A stretch of 64,000 bases of DNA from Pseudomonas poae. GTDB taxonomy: Bacteria > Pseudomonadota > Gammaproteobacteria > Pseudomonadales > Pseudomonadaceae. Below, piece by piece: positions 55,005-64,000 of this stretch. The stretch lies in contig NZ_JYLI01000007.1 in assembly GCF_001439785.1 (NCBI RefSeq), positions 124,001 to 188,000 of the forward strand, in the 5' to 3' direction. The notes beneath the pieces are model-generated. The model saw only the letters and a list, made by a program, of their open reading frames with translations. It was not told where the DNA came from and did not search any database. A program made the position numbers and the translations under genes. Each line of letters begins with the position of its first letter. The stretch's first letter is position 1.

Positions 55005-56237
55005 TTAACGTGAAGATTGCGTCATGGCTGCGCGGTATTGTCGAGCGCGTCGGGCGATAAACCATTGATCGCGCAGCAATGCCAGCCACGGTGCCGTCTT
55101 GGCATTGGGCAGGCGGCCAATGCTCAGGCGGCGCATCTGGTCGCGTACTACGGCGAGAGTGGCGAGGGCGGCCAGGGGCTTGCGTTTCCAGCTGATGGGC
55201 CGTAGCTGCGGATTGAGATCGCGGCCTTCGCGCCAGTGCTTGAGCAGCAGTGGCTCCAGGGTCAGGGCGGTTGCGATGCCAGCCATGGCGATACCGCTGT
55301 CAAGCACTTGCTGCACCACCGGCAGGCGGCGAATACCACCGGTGACCATCAGCGGCATCTTCGCGATGATCGCCAGCTCCTTGGCGAACTCAAGGAAGTA
55401 CGCCTCACGCGCCAGGGTGCGCCCGTCGCGCGCCTCGCCTTGCATAGCCGGGGCTTCGTAGCTACCGCCGGACAACTCAAGCAAGTCGATGGGCAGTGGG
55501 TTGAGCATCTCTACCACCGCACGAGCATCGGCGTCATCAAACCCGCCACGCTGAAAGTCCGCCGAGTTGAGTTTGACCGCAACGCAGAATGACGGACTGA
55601 CTGCCGCTCGCACCGCATGCACCACCTCCAGCAACAGACGCGCGCGGTTCTCTAGCGAGCCACCCCAGCGGTCGGTGCGGTGGTTGCTCAAGGGCGAGAG
55701 AAACTGGCTGATCAGATAACCGTGGGCGCCGTGGATCTGCACCCCGGTAAATCCGGCTTTTTCGGCCAGGCGTGCGCTGGTGGCGAAGCGCTTGATCACG
55801 TCCTGGATATCCTCTTCCGTCATCGCCCTGGGCTTGGCGAACAGCTTGGAAAAACTGCCCAGATCCAAAGCGATGGCGGACGGTGCCAGCGCCTGCTGCC
55901 CGAGGTTGGCCATGGTCTGCCGACCAGGGTGGCTGAGCTGTACCCAAAAATGGACGCCTTTGGCGCGGGCCACATCCGCCCATTCACGAAAGCTGTCCAA
56001 ATGCTGTTCGTCTTCCAGGGCGACGCCGCCGGGGCCGGTCATGGCGTGACGGTCGATCATCACATTGCCGGTCAACAGGAGGCCGGGCTCGCCATCTGCC
56101 CAGGCTTTATACAACTGCTTCAACTGACGAGAAGGTGCTTGCTGGGCATCGGCCATGTTCTCTTCCATGGCCGCTTTGGCGATACGGTTAGCGATGACCT
56201 GGCCGTTAGGCAATTGCAAGGCTTCAAAAGGTGACAT
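55005..56237 (-). CDS. NADH:flavin oxidoreductase, old yellow enzyme family
   Basis: 410-residue FMN-dependent oxidoreductase. The TIM barrel (about 1-345) contains NRIAKAAMEENMA, QLSHPGRQ, the VQIHGAHGYLISQFLSP active-site segment, RWGGSLENRARLL and VTGGIR. A basic C-terminal extension of about 60 residues (PISWKRKPLAAL...) goes beyond the usual barrel. The ATG at 56237 was chosen because the upstream frame crosses the MerR operator. The family reduces activated alkenes or similar electrophiles. It is divergent from a MerR regulator, which probably controls it. Confidence 0.88.
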   Translation of the reverse strand: MSPFEALQLPNGQVIANRIAKAAMEENMADAQQAPSRQLKQLYKAWADGEPGLLLTGNVMIDRHAMTGPGGVALEDEQHLDSFREWADVARAKGVHFWVQLSHPGRQTMANLGQQALAPSAIALDLGSFSKLFAKPRAMTEEDIQDVIKRFATSARLAEKAGFTGVQIHGAHGYLISQFLSPLSNHRTDRWGGSLENRARLLLEVVHAVRAAVSPSFCVAVKLNSADFQRGGFDDADARAVVEMLNPLPIDLLELSGGSYEAPAMQGEARDGRTLAREAYFLEFAKELAIIAKMPLMVTGGIRRLPVVQQVLDSGIAMAGIATALTLEPLLLKHWREGRDLNPQLRPISWKRKPLAALATLAVVRDQMRRLSIGRLPNAKTAPWLALLRDQWFIARRARQYRAAMTQSSR

Positions 56238-56264
56238 GGGTTGACTCCTGAGCGGGGGAGGCCT

Positions 56265-56296
56265 CAGGCTAAGCTTAAAGTTAACTTTAATGTCAA
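56265..56296 (-). promoter_or_regulatory. MerR-type promoter/operator of the oxidoreductase gene
   Basis: On the minus strand TTGACA (-35) and TAGCCT (-10) are separated by exactly 19 bases, the long spacer typical of MerR-controlled promoters. The spacer carries the perfect 16-base palindrome TTAAAGTTAACTTTAA (56275-56290). A regulator bound here would twist the DNA to activate the gene to the left. Confidence 0.8.
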
Positions 56297-56308
56297 GCGG
56301 GCGTTCTG

Positions 56309-56710
56309 ATGAATATTGGTGAGCTGGCAAAACAGAGCGGACTGGCGGCGTCACGTATCCGTTTTTACGAGGCTCAAGGTCTGATCAATCAGGTGGGGCG
56401 CCAAGCCAACGGGTACAGGCGCTATGGGCCGGATGCGCTGCAGACTTTGCAGTTGATTCAGAGTGCGCAGGAGGCCGGGTTTACCTTACAGGAGCTCAAG
56501 GCGTTGATGCCCGCACCGGGCGAGTACAAGCGAGAAGAGCTGATCGAGGGCTTGGAGCGCAAGGTCGCGCAGATCGAGGTGATGCAGGCGCAACTGGCGC
56601 ATAGCAAAGCACAGTTGCTGGGTGTTATCGAGGCGGTGCGGGCGCAGCCAGAAGGCGTGCCGTGTTCGATGGGGCAGCAGCAGGTGCTGGCGTCGATCAA
56701 ACAGTCCTGA
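56309..56710 (+). CDS. MerR-family transcriptional regulator
   Basis: 133 aa. The winged helix-turn-helix is N-terminal (MNIGELAKQSGLAASRIRFYEAQGL, shown in part; YRRYGPDAL), followed by a long dimerisation helix (about 80-115). There is only one cysteine (near position 119, PCSMGQ), so a metal-binding MerR type or the SoxR iron-sulfur cluster is not supported. An organic electrophile or oxidant is a more likely inducer given the divergent oxidoreductase. It starts 13 bp from the operator. Confidence 0.9.
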   Translation: MNIGELAKQSGLAASRIRFYEAQGLINQVGRQANGYRRYGPDALQTLQLIQSAQEAGFTLQELKALMPAPGEYKREELIEGLERKVAQIEVMQAQLAHSKAQLLGVIEAVRAQPEGVPCSMGQQQVLASIKQS

Positions 56711-56724
56711 GTATGTACAGTGCC

Positions 56725-56755
56725 AATGTGGGAGGGGCAGGCCCCCTCCCACATT
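56725..56755. terminator. Bidirectional hairpin terminator (REP-like) between merR and DUF934 gene
   Basis: AATGTGGGAGGGG and CCCCTCCCACATT form a perfect 13-base stem around CAGGC. It is located between two convergent stops, 15 and 24 bases away. The arm is the same GTGGGAGGGG sequence found at the ends of the REPINs in this window. Confidence 0.75.
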
Positions 56756-56778
56756 TGGTCCTGCGGCTTTCCGTGAAC

Positions 56779-57273
56779 TCAGCGCCGCCGAAACAGCGGC
56801 AGCGGCTCGTCAGTGGCAGCCTGATACGTCACCGAAAAGTCCTTCAGGCTTTCCAGTGCTTCGTACGGGTCTTTGTCAGCGCGCAGGGCGAAGGCATCGA
56901 AGCCGCAGCGGCGCAGGTAGAACAGTTGGTCGCGCAGGACGTCACCAATCGCGCGCAGCTCGCCCTTGTAACCGTAGCGGTCACGCAGCAGGCGTGCGTT
57001 GGAGTAGTTGCGCCCGTCGGTGAACGCCGGGAAGTTCAGGGCGATGACCTGGAAGTGTTCCACGTCGGCGCCGATCTCTTCGGCCTCTTCGTCGGCGTCC
57101 AGCCATACACCCAGGCCGCCGTCGCGGGCCTTGAGGGCGTGGCCGTGTTCGCGCCACAACGCCAACGGCACGATCAGGTCGTCGCAGTTGGAGATGCCAT
57201 CGAAGCTCGCGTCCTTGGGCAGCAGGTGCCAGGTTTCGTCGAGGATTTCGTTGTTCTTAATGATTCGCTGCAT
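56779..57273 (-). CDS. DUF934 protein associated with sulfite reductase
   Basis: 164 aa from the ATG at 57273 (MQRIIKNNEILDETWHLLP), inside the 3' end of cysI, with a 17-base overlap. Family blocks include VPLALWREH, FPAFTDGRNYSNARLLRDRYGYKGELRA (in part) and DQLFYLRRCGFDAF. DUF934 genes regularly follow cysI in proteobacteria, so a supporting role in sulfite reduction is likely but its chemistry is unknown. The translational overlap fits with one transcript. Confidence 0.88.
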   Translation of the reverse strand: MQRIIKNNEILDETWHLLPKDASFDGISNCDDLIVPLALWREHGHALKARDGGLGVWLDADEEAEEIGADVEHFQVIALNFPAFTDGRNYSNARLLRDRYGYKGELRAIGDVLRDQLFYLRRCGFDAFALRADKDPYEALESLKDFSVTYQAATDEPLPLFRRR

Positions 57274-58915
57274 AGACGCGCTCCTTGAACAGGTCAATGC
57301 CGATGCGCTGGTAGGTGTCGATGAAACGCTCATCTTCGGTGCGTTGTTCGACGTACACGTCGATCAACTTGCCGATCACCTCGGGCATGGCTTCCTGGGC
57401 GAAGGACGGGCCGAGGATCTTGCCCAGGCTCGCATCGCGGCTGGCGCTGCCGCCCAGGGACACTTGGTAGAATTCTTCGCCTTTCTTGTCCACGCCCAGG
57501 ATGCCGATGTGGCCGACGTGGTGGTGACCACAGGCGTTCATGCAACCGGAGATGTTCAGGTCCAGCTCGCCGATGTCGAACAGGTAGTCCAGGTCATCGA
57601 AACGGCGCTGGATCGATTCGGCAATCGGGATCGACTTGGCGTTGGCCAGGGAGCAGAAGTCGCCGCCCGGGCAGCAGATGATGTCGGTCAACAGGCCAAT
57701 GTTCGGCGTGGCGAAACCGCCTTCGCGCAGCTCGCCCCACAGGGTGAACAACTGGCTCTGCTCGACGTCCGCGAGAATGATGTTCTGCTCGTGGGAGGTG
57801 CGCAGTTGGCCGAAGCTGTAGCGCTCGGCCAGGTCGGCGACGGCGTCCAGCTGCTTGTCGGTGATATCGCCCGGCGCAACGCCGGTGGGTTTGAGCGACA
57901 GGGTCACGGCCACGTAGCCCGGCTGTTTGTGCGCCAGGGTGTTACGGGTGCGCCAGCGGGCAAAGCCCGGGTGCTGCTGGTCGAGGGCTGCGAGCTCGGC
58001 GTCCTGATTGCTCAGGGCTTTGTAATCCGGATCGACGAAGTGTTTGGCCACGCGATGCACTTCGGCGTCGGTCAGAGTGGTCTGGCCGCCGCGCAGGTGT
58101 TCCATCTCGGCATCGACTTTCTGCGCGAACACCTCAGGAGTCAGCGCCTTGACCAGGATTTTGATCCGGGCCTTGTACTTGTTGTCACGACGGCCGTAGC
58201 GGTTGTACACGCGCAGGATGGCGTCAAGGTAGCTGAGCAGGTCCTGCCACGGCAGGAACTCATTGATGAAGGCGCCGACCACCGGGGTACGGCCCAGGCC
58301 GCCGCCCACCAGTACGCGGAAACCCAGTTCGCCTGCAGCGTTGTGCACCGGTTCGAGGCCGATATCGTGCACTTCGATGGCGGCGCGGTCCGAGGTCGAG
58401 CCGTTGATGGCGATCTTGAACTTGCGTGGCAGGTAGGCGAATTCGGGGTGGAAGGTGGTCCATTGACGCACGATCTCGCACCAGGGACGCGGATCGATCA
58501 ACTCGTCGGCGGCCACGCCGGCAAACTGGTCGGTGGTGACGTTGCGCAGGCAGTTGCCGCTGGTCTGAATGGCGTGCATCTGCACGGTGGCCAGTTCGGC
58601 GAGGATGTCCGGCACGTCTTCCAGCGCCGGCCAGTTGAACTGTACGTTCTGGCGCGTGCTGATGTGGGCGTAGCCCTTGTCGAAGTCACGGGCAATCCTG
58701 GCCATCATGCGCGTCTGGCGCGAGGTCAGTTGGCCGTAGGGCACGGCCACCCGCAGCATGGGCGCAAAGCGCTGAACATAAAGGCCATTTTGCAGGCGCA
58801 GAGGGCGGAACTCTTCTTCGCTCAGTTCGCCTGCCAGATAGCGTCGGGTCTGATCACGGAACTGCTTGACGCGGTCCTCGATGATGCGCTGATCGTATTC
58901 GTCGTATACGTACAT
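57257..58915 (-). CDS. cysI: Sulfite reductase, haemoprotein (CysI; nitrite/sulfite reductase family)
   Basis: 552-residue enzyme that reduces sulfite to sulfide with six electrons for cysteine synthesis. Two ferredoxin-like half domains are followed by sirohaem-binding domains. Cluster ligands are C415, C421 (CCPGGDFC), C458 and C462 (GCMNACGHHH), all present. The ATG at 58915 (MYVYDEYDQRIIED) has AGGA upstream and was chosen over a longer frame. It is the ferredoxin-type single-subunit form; no CysJ flavoprotein is in view. Confidence 0.93.
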   Translation of the reverse strand: MYVYDEYDQRIIEDRVKQFRDQTRRYLAGELSEEEFRPLRLQNGLYVQRFAPMLRVAVPYGQLTSRQTRMMARIARDFDKGYAHISTRQNVQFNWPALEDVPDILAELATVQMHAIQTSGNCLRNVTTDQFAGVAADELIDPRPWCEIVRQWTTFHPEFAYLPRKFKIAINGSTSDRAAIEVHDIGLEPVHNAAGELGFRVLVGGGLGRTPVVGAFINEFLPWQDLLSYLDAILRVYNRYGRRDNKYKARIKILVKALTPEVFAQKVDAEMEHLRGGQTTLTDAEVHRVAKHFVDPDYKALSNQDAELAALDQQHPGFARWRTRNTLAHKQPGYVAVTLSLKPTGVAPGDITDKQLDAVADLAERYSFGQLRTSHEQNIILADVEQSQLFTLWGELREGGFATPNIGLLTDIICCPGGDFCSLANAKSIPIAESIQRRFDDLDYLFDIGELDLNISGCMNACGHHHVGHIGILGVDKKGEEFYQVSLGGSASRDASLGKILGPSFAQEAMPEVIGKLIDVYVEQRTEDERFIDTYQRIGIDLFKERVYAANH

Positions 58916-59024
58916 ATAGGTCCTGTTCTCGGCAAATCTGCGCGCACGGCCGCGCACTCCCAACGGAGCCGGCGCACGATAACAGGTTGCGTTTATGCGC
59001 AAAAGTGATGTTTGAGTATATGCA

Positions 59025-59056
59025 AATAACCAAAACGACTAATAAGAATGGTTATC
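59025..59056. promoter_or_regulatory. AT-rich inverted repeat upstream of cysI, possible regulator site
   Basis: ATAACC (59027-59032) and GGTTAT (59050-59055) flank an A-rich centre in a notably AT-rich gap between cysI and a small divergent gene. A LysR-type CysB site would be expected here, because CysB controls sulfite reductase genes, but the match to a CysB consensus is weak. Confidence 0.25.
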
Positions 59057-59148
59057 GCCATAGCCACATTTGTCATAGGGGCAAGCATGAACTTTACTGT
59101 GATCGAGTCTTGATGCAATCACCCATAAAACCGACAAGAGGCGATGCG

Positions 59149-59262
59149 ATGAGCGATTCTACAAAAACCCGTAAACCCGGCATTACCGTGGATGCCTGGG
59201 CCATTCTGTTCCTGGTTGTGCTGGTGGCTGGCGCTGCTCTTTTCTGGGCGGGTCACCCCTGA
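59149..59262 (+). CDS. 37-residue membrane peptide
   Basis: The ATG at 59149 is preceded by AGAGG. The peptide begins MSDSTKTRKPGITVDAW with a basic polar segment, followed by one hydrophobic helix (AILFLVVLVAGAALFWA). This is the layout of single-pass small membrane proteins with a cytoplasmic N-terminus. The same frame has upstream start codons without ribosome sites. It is divergent from cysI; no function is known. Confidence 0.55.
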   Translation: MSDSTKTRKPGITVDAWAILFLVVLVAGAALFWAGHP

Positions 59263-59339
59263 CCGGATTTTCAAAGGCGTCTCGATTGCCTGTCGCATTG
59301 CCACTATGATGGCGGTCAATATTCAAGGCTCGGACAACC

Positions 59340-60407
59340 ATGTTGAAGGTTCTGATTGCGTGTGTGTGGCTGCTCGGATCGACGTGCGCGGCAATGGCCC
59401 ATGCGTCGTCGGTGGTGTTTCTCAACCCGGGCATGTCGACGGAAACCTTTTGGGTCAATTACGCGCAATTCATGCAGGCTGCCGCCACTGACCTCGGTCT
59501 GGATTTGCGCGTGCGCTATTCCGAGCGTGTTTCCGACACGACGTTGGCCCAGGCCCGAGAGGCGCTGCAGGGCAGTGCGCGGCCGGATTACCTGGTATTG
59601 GTGAATGAGCAGTACGTCGCCCCGCAGATCCTGCGCCTGGCCGAGGGCAGCGGGGTCAAGTTGTTGATCGTGAACAACGCGCTCACGGCCGATCAGGCTC
59701 AGATGCTGGGCACACACCAGCATCCTGACTGGATCGCCAGCCTGGTGGCTGATGACGAGCAGGCCGGCTACCTGATGCTCATCGACCTGCTGCACCAGTA
59801 CGGCCCGGTTGCGCCTGGGGCGTCCATTGATCTGCTGGCATTCTCCGGCACCAAGACCACCCCGGCTGCTCAGTTGCGTGAGCGTGGCTTGCACCGGGCG
59901 CTGGCCGAGCATCCCGAAGTGCGTCTGCGCCAGTTGGTCTATGGCGAATGGAACCGCCAACGCGCCTTTGAGCAGGCCACGCAGTTGTTCAAGCGCAACC
60001 CGCAGACCGCGCTGGTGTGGGCAGCCAACGATGAGATGGCGCTGGGCGCGATGCAGGCCGTGCAAGCGAGCGGGCGGACGCCGGGCAAGGATGTGTTGTT
60101 CAGCGCGGTTAACAGCTCACCGGAAATTCTGCAGGCGCGCCTGGACGGACGGCTGACCACCCTGGTGGCCGGACATTTCACGCTGGGAGGCTGGGCGATG
60201 GTGTTGATCAATGACGACGCCAAGGGCGTGGACCTCGACGCCCACGGCGGCCGCGATCGCCAGGCAGCCTTGTTTCAACTGATCGATGCCAACCAGGCCC
60301 GGCATTTGCTGGGGCCGCCGACGGCGGTGGATTTTCGCGCATTGTCGGCGGTGGGCAAGCCCGCGTCCTATCGTTATCCGTTCAGCCTGCAACTGCTGCT
60401 GCGTTAA
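59340..60407 (+). CDS. Periplasmic sugar-type ABC substrate-binding protein
   Basis: 355 aa with a signal peptide (MLKVLIACVWLLGSTCAAMAHA). The mature part follows the LacI/ribose-binding-protein fold: VVFLNPGMSTETFWV, ARPDYLVLVNEQ, VWAANDEMALGAMQAV and GRTPGKDVLFSAVNSS. No ABC permease or ATPase is adjacent. It may therefore serve a distant transporter or act as a periplasmic sensor partner. It is convergent with metH. Confidence 0.8.
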   Translation: MLKVLIACVWLLGSTCAAMAHASSVVFLNPGMSTETFWVNYAQFMQAAATDLGLDLRVRYSERVSDTTLAQAREALQGSARPDYLVLVNEQYVAPQILRLAEGSGVKLLIVNNALTADQAQMLGTHQHPDWIASLVADDEQAGYLMLIDLLHQYGPVAPGASIDLLAFSGTKTTPAAQLRERGLHRALAEHPEVRLRQLVYGEWNRQRAFEQATQLFKRNPQTALVWAANDEMALGAMQAVQASGRTPGKDVLFSAVNSSPEILQARLDGRLTTLVAGHFTLGGWAMVLINDDAKGVDLDAHGGRDRQAALFQLIDANQARHLLGPPTAVDFRALSAVGKPASYRYPFSLQLLLR

Positions 60408-60428
60408 ACGTCGCCCCGACCCTTCTAT

Positions 60429-63400
60429 CTAGTTGTCGTAACCCAGATTCGGCGCCAGCCAGCGCTCGGTCACGGCCAGGTCCTGGCCCTTTCGCGCGGT
60501 GTAGCTGTTCACTTGATCCTTGTCGACCTTGCCCACGGCAAAGTACTGCGCCTGCGGGTGCGCGAAATACCAGCCGCTGACCGCCGCCGCCGGGAACATC
60601 GCATAGTGCTCGGTGAGGAACACGCCGCTGCGCCCGGCATGCATTTCACGGGCCTCGGGATCCAGCAGCTGGAACAACTGGGCTTTCTCGGTGTGATCCG
60701 GGCACGCCGGGTAGCCGGGGGCAGGGCGGATGCCGCTGTATTGCTCCTTGATCAACGCCTCGTTGTCCAGTTGCTCGTCCCTGGCATAACCCCAGTGTTC
60801 CTTGCGCACCTGCTGGTGCAGCCACTCGGCGCAGGCTTCGGCCAGGCGGTCGGCCAAGGCTTTGACCATGATTGAGTTGTAGTCGTCGCCCGCGTCCTGA
60901 TACGCCTTGGCCACTTCCTCGGCGCCGATGCCGGCGGTGGTGATGAAACCGCCGATATAGTCGGTCACGCCGCTGGACTTGGGCGCGACGAAGTCGGCCA
61001 GGGAGAAGTTCGGCTTGCCGTCGGTCTTGATGATCTGCTGGCGCAGGTGATGCAGCCGCGCAATCGGCTGACCGTCGTCGCCATAGACTTCCAAATCGTC
61101 GTCCTGCACCTGGTTGGTCGGCCAGAAACCGAACACCGCGCGGGCGCTGATGAGTTTTTCGTCGATCAGCTTTTTCAGCATTTCCTGGGCATCGGCGTAC
61201 AGCGCGGTCGCGGCTTCGCCGACCACCTCGTCTTCGAGGATGCGCGGGAACTTGCCGGCCAGATCCCAGGAGATAAAGAACGGCGTCCAGTCGATATAGT
61301 CAGCCAGAACCTTGAGGTCGATATTGTCCAGCACCCTGGCGCCAGTAAACGTCGGCACCACCGGGGTGTAGCTGCCCCAGTCGAACTGCGGCTTCTTGGC
61401 GATCGCCGCCGGGTAGCTCAGGCGCTCGGTGCGGGCGCTGCGGTTGGAGGTGCGCTCGCGCACATCAATGTATTCCAGGCGGGTTTTCTCGACGAAACCG
61501 GCCTTCAGCTCTTTGGACAGCAGCTGCGTGGCCACACCCACCGCACGGGAAGCGTCGGTGACGTAGATCACCGCGTCATTGCTGTATTTGGGCTCGATCT
61601 TTACCGCCGTGTGCGCCTTGGAGGTGGTCGCGCCGCCGATCATCAACGGCAGGTGGAAGTCCTGGCGCTGCATCTCGCGGGCCACGTGCACCATCTCGTC
61701 CAGGGAAGGCGTGATCAGGCCGGACAGGCCGATGATGTCGCACTTCTGCTCTTTGGCTACCTGCAGGATCTTCTCGGCGGGCACCATCACGCCCAAATCG
61801 ACAATGTCATAGCCATTGCAACCGAGCACCACGCCAACGATGTTCTTGCCGATGTCATGCACATCGCCCTTCACCGTGGCCATCAGGATCTTGCCCTTGG
61901 CTTCTGGCTTGTCGCCTTTTTCCAGCTCGATGAACGGAATCAGGTGGGCGACCGCCTGCTTCATCACTCGCGCGGATTTAACCACCTGGGGCAGGAACAT
62001 CTTGCCGGCGCCAAACAGGTCGCCAACGATGTTCATGCCCGACATCAGCGGGCCTTCGATCACCTCGATCGGGCGCGCGAACGACTGGCGCGATTCTTCG
62101 GTGTCTTCAACGATGTGCGTAGTGATGCCCTTGACCAACGCGTGTTCCAGGCGCTTGTTCACCGGCCAGCCGCGCCATTCTTCGGTCTCTGCTTCCTTGA
62201 CGCTGCCGTCGCCCTTGTACTTGTCGGCGATGGCGAGCAGGGCGTCGGTGCCTTCCGGAGTGCGGTTGAGCACCACGTCTTCCACCGCATCGCGCAGCTC
62301 GGCGGGAATCTGATCGTAGATCTCCAGTTGGCCGGCGTTGACGATGCCCATGCTCAGGCCGTTGCGGATCGCATACAACAGGAACACCGAGTGGATCGCT
62401 TCGCGCACCGGGTTGTTGCCGCGGAACGAGAACGACACGTTGGACACGCCGCCTGAGGTCAGTGCATACGGCAGCTCGTCGCGGATGTAGGCGCAGGCGT
62501 TGATGAAGTCGACGGCGTAGTTGTTGTGCTCCTCGATACCGGTGGCGACCGCGAAGATGTTCGGGTCGAAGATGATGTCTTCCGGCGGGAAGCCGACTTC
62601 ATTCACCAGAATGTCGTAGGAGCGTTTGCAGATTTCCTTCTTGCGCGCTTCGGTGTCGGCCTGGCCGGCTTCGTCGAACGCCATGACCACCACGGCTGCG
62701 CCATAGCGCTTGCACAGTTTGGCGTGATGAATGAACTGCTCCACGCCTTCCTTCATGCTGATGGAGTTGACGATGCCCTTGCCCTGGATGCACTTGAGGC
62801 CGGCTTCGATCACCTCCCACTTGGAGGAGTCGATCATGATCGGCACGCGGGAGATGTCCGGCTCGCCGGCAATCAGATTGAGGAAGGTCACCATGGCCTT
62901 CTTCGAATCGAGCATGCCCTCGTCCATGTTGATGTCGATCACCTGCGCGCCGGCTTCCACCTGCTGCAGGGCGACTTCCAGGGCTTCGGTGTAGTTGTCT
63001 TCACGGATCAACCGGGCAAAGCGCGCGGAACCGGTGATGTTGGTGCGCTCGCCGACGTTGACGAACAGCGAGCTGCGATCGATGGTGAACGGCTCCAGCC
63101 CCGACAGGCGGCAGGCCTTGGGAATGTCCGGGATCGCGCGCGGTGCATAACCGGCCACGGCATTGGCGATGGCTTCAATGTGGCCGGGGGTGGTGCCGCA
63201 GCAGCCGCCGACAATATTGAGGAAGCCACTTTGGGCGAACTCTTCGATGACCTTGGCGGTTTGCGATGGCAGTTCATCGTACTCGCCGAATTCGTTGGGC
63301 AGGCCGGCGTTGGGGTGCGCGGACACATGGGTGTTGGCCTTGTTCGACAGCTCTTCCAGGTACGGGCGCAGGTCGCTGGCGCCGAGGGCGCAGTTCAGGC

Positions 63401-64000
63401 CGACGGAAATCGGCTTGGCGTGGGCCACGGAGTTCCAGAACGCTTCGGTGGTCTGGCCCGACAGGGTGCGGCCGGAGGCGTCGGTAATAGTGCCGGAAAT
63501 CATGATCGGCAGTTCGACGCCCAGCGCCTCGAACACACCCTGTACGGCGAAGATCGCCGCTTTGGCGTTGAGGGTGTCGAAGATGGTCTCGATCAGGATC
63601 AGATCGGCGCCGCCTTCGATCAGGCCCTTGGTGGCCTCGGTGTAGTTGTCCACCAGTTCATCGAAGGTCACGTTGCGGTAGCCGGGGTTGTTCACGTCCG
63701 GTGACAGCGAGCAGGTGCGGCTGGTAGGGCCAAGCACCCCGGCGACGAAGCGCGGCTTGGCCGGGTTTTCGAGGGTCTTGGCGTCGGCCACCTGGCGCGC
63801 CAGACGGGCGCCTTCCACGTTCAATTCATAGGCCAGCTCTTCCATGCCGTAGTCGGCCATGGAGATGCGCGTGGCGTTGAAGGTGTTGGTTTCCAGAATG
63901 TCGGCACCGGCGTCCAGATAGGCCTTCTCGATACCGCCGATCACGTCCGGACGGGTGATCACCAGCAAGTCGTTGTTGCCCTTGACGTCGCTCGGCCAGT
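60429..64000 (-). CDS. metH: Methionine synthase, cobalamin-dependent, N-terminus cut by window edge
   Basis: 1189 complete codons are visible; the beginning lies past base 64000 (the edge reads [11 protein letters not shown], which corresponds to about residue 50 in other MetH proteins). Domains in order: homocysteine-binding barrel with zinc ligands in GLNCALGA and [10 protein letters not shown], folate-binding barrel, the B12 domain with DVHDIGKN (cobalt-ligating histidine), and the AdoMet-dependent reactivation domain with [12 protein letters not shown] near the C-terminus. It transfers a methyl group from methyltetrahydrofolate to homocysteine. All four modules are intact. Confidence 0.97.
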   Translation of the reverse strand, partial: WPSDVKGNNDLLVITRPDVIGGIEKAYLDAGADILETNTFNATRISMADYGMEELAYELNVEGARLARQVADAKTLENPAKPRFVAGVLGPTSRTCSLSPDVNNPGYRNVTFDELVDNYTEATKGLIEGGADLILIETIFDTLNAKAAIFAVQGVFEALGVELPIMISGTITDASGRTLSGQTTEAFWNSVAHAKPISVGLNCALGASDLRPYLEELSNKANTHVSAHPNAGLPNEFGEYDELPSQTAKVIEEFAQSGFLNIVGGCCGTTPGHIEAIANAVAGYAPRAIPDIPKACRLSGLEPFTIDRSSLFVNVGERTNITGSARFARLIREDNYTEALEVALQQVEAGAQVIDINMDEGMLDSKKAMVTFLNLIAGEPDISRVPIMIDSSKWEVIEAGLKCIQGKGIVNSISMKEGVEQFIHHAKLCKRYGAAVVVMAFDEAGQADTEARKKEICKRSYDILVNEVGFPPEDIIFDPNIFAVATGIEEHNNYAVDFINACAYIRDELPYALTSGGVSNVSFSFRGNNPVREAIHSVFLLYAIRNGLSMGIVNAGQLEIYDQIPAELRDAVEDVVLNRTPEGTDALLAIADKYKGDGSVKEAETEEWRGWPVNKRLEHALVKGITTHIVEDTEESRQSFARPIEVIEGPLMSGMNIVGDLFGAGKMFLPQVVKSARVMKQAVAHLIPFIELEKGDKPEAKGKILMATVKGDVHDIGKNIVGVVLGCNGYDIVDLGVMVPAEKILQVAKEQKCDIIGLSGLITPSLDEMVHVAREMQRQDFHLPLMIGGATTSKAHTAVKIEPKYSNDAVIYVTDASRAVGVATQLLSKELKAGFVEKTRLEYIDVRERTSNRSARTERLSYPAAIAKKPQFDWGSYTPVVPTFTGARVLDNIDLKVLADYIDWTPFFISWDLAGKFPRILEDEVVGEAATALYADAQEMLKKLIDEKLISARAVFGFWPTNQVQDDDLEVYGDDGQPIARLHHLRQQIIKTDGKPNFSLADFVAPKSSGVTDYIGGFITTAGIGAEEVAKAYQDAGDDYNSIMVKALADRLAEACAEWLHQQVRKEHWGYARDEQLDNEALIKEQYSGIRPAPGYPACPDHTEKAQLFQLLDPEAREMHAGRSGVFLTEHYAMFPAAAVSGWYFAHPQAQYFAVGKVDKDQVNSYTARKGQDLAVTERWLAPNLGYDN

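Noticed and set aside
62526..63704. 392-codon open frame antisense to metH
   Set aside because: It is a mirror of the high-GC codon pattern of metH. The product is His/Gly/Ala-rich with no family features, and metH is unquestionably coding here.

Overview
The window is chromosomal DNA of a Pseudomonas, most likely of the P. fluorescens group. The basis is the gene content (oxaloacetate decarboxylase of the PA4872 type, NppA1A2BCD transporter, mltD-gloB-methyltransferase-rnhA-dnaQ, DUF934-cysI, metH), the high GC, and several REPIN-type inverted repeats with the 'GTGGGAG...' core typical of these species. Both ends cut through genes: an oxaloacetate decarboxylase-like gene on the left and metH on the right.

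Left part (1-16.2 kb), a mixed accessory and backbone region: the partial decarboxylase, two small unknown genes, an AdeRS/BaeSR-like two-component system with no efflux pump beside it, a three-gene molybdenum aldehyde-oxidase operon ([2Fe-2S] subunit, Tat-exported molybdopterin subunit, three-haem cytochrome c), an unknown lipoprotein, a TonB-dependent receptor, an RsbQ-like alpha/beta hydrolase overlapping a PAS histidine kinase, a TPM-domain protein, a DUF1543 protein and a YeaE-like aldo/keto reductase.

Middle (16.2-36.9 kb): a type VI secretion cluster with the gene order of P. aeruginosa HSI-II: tssA, B, C, E, F, G, H(clpV), sfa (sigma-54 activator), a tiny lipoprotein (orfX), fha, tssJ, K, L, M, a PP2C phosphatase and a Ser/Thr kinase. 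A divergent hcp lies upstream. The hcp-tssA gap is AT-rich and holds a sigma-54-like promoter facing hcp and two TGCGCA inverted repeats that are candidate activator sites. No vgrG, PAAR or obvious effector gene is present, so the tip and the cargo must be encoded elsewhere.

Right part (36.9-64 kb): two small conserved genes; the five-gene npp operon for peptide/peptidyl-nucleoside uptake (two substrate-binding proteins, two permeases, a fused ATPase); mltD, gloB, a SAM methyltransferase, rnhA and dnaQ; a streptothricin-acetyltransferase-like GNAT protein; a LysR regulator; small unknowns; an FMN reductase; poxB; an old-yellow-enzyme-type oxidoreductase divergent from a MerR regulator, with a textbook MerR operator between them; DUF934-cysI (sulfite reduction); a 37-residue membrane peptide; an orphan sugar-type periplasmic binding protein; and metH.

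No tRNA, rRNA, CRISPR array, insertion sequence or prophage was seen. The most interesting systems are the RsbQ-like hydrolase/PAS-kinase pair, which looks like a small-molecule sensing module, and the regulation and small components of the T6SS.
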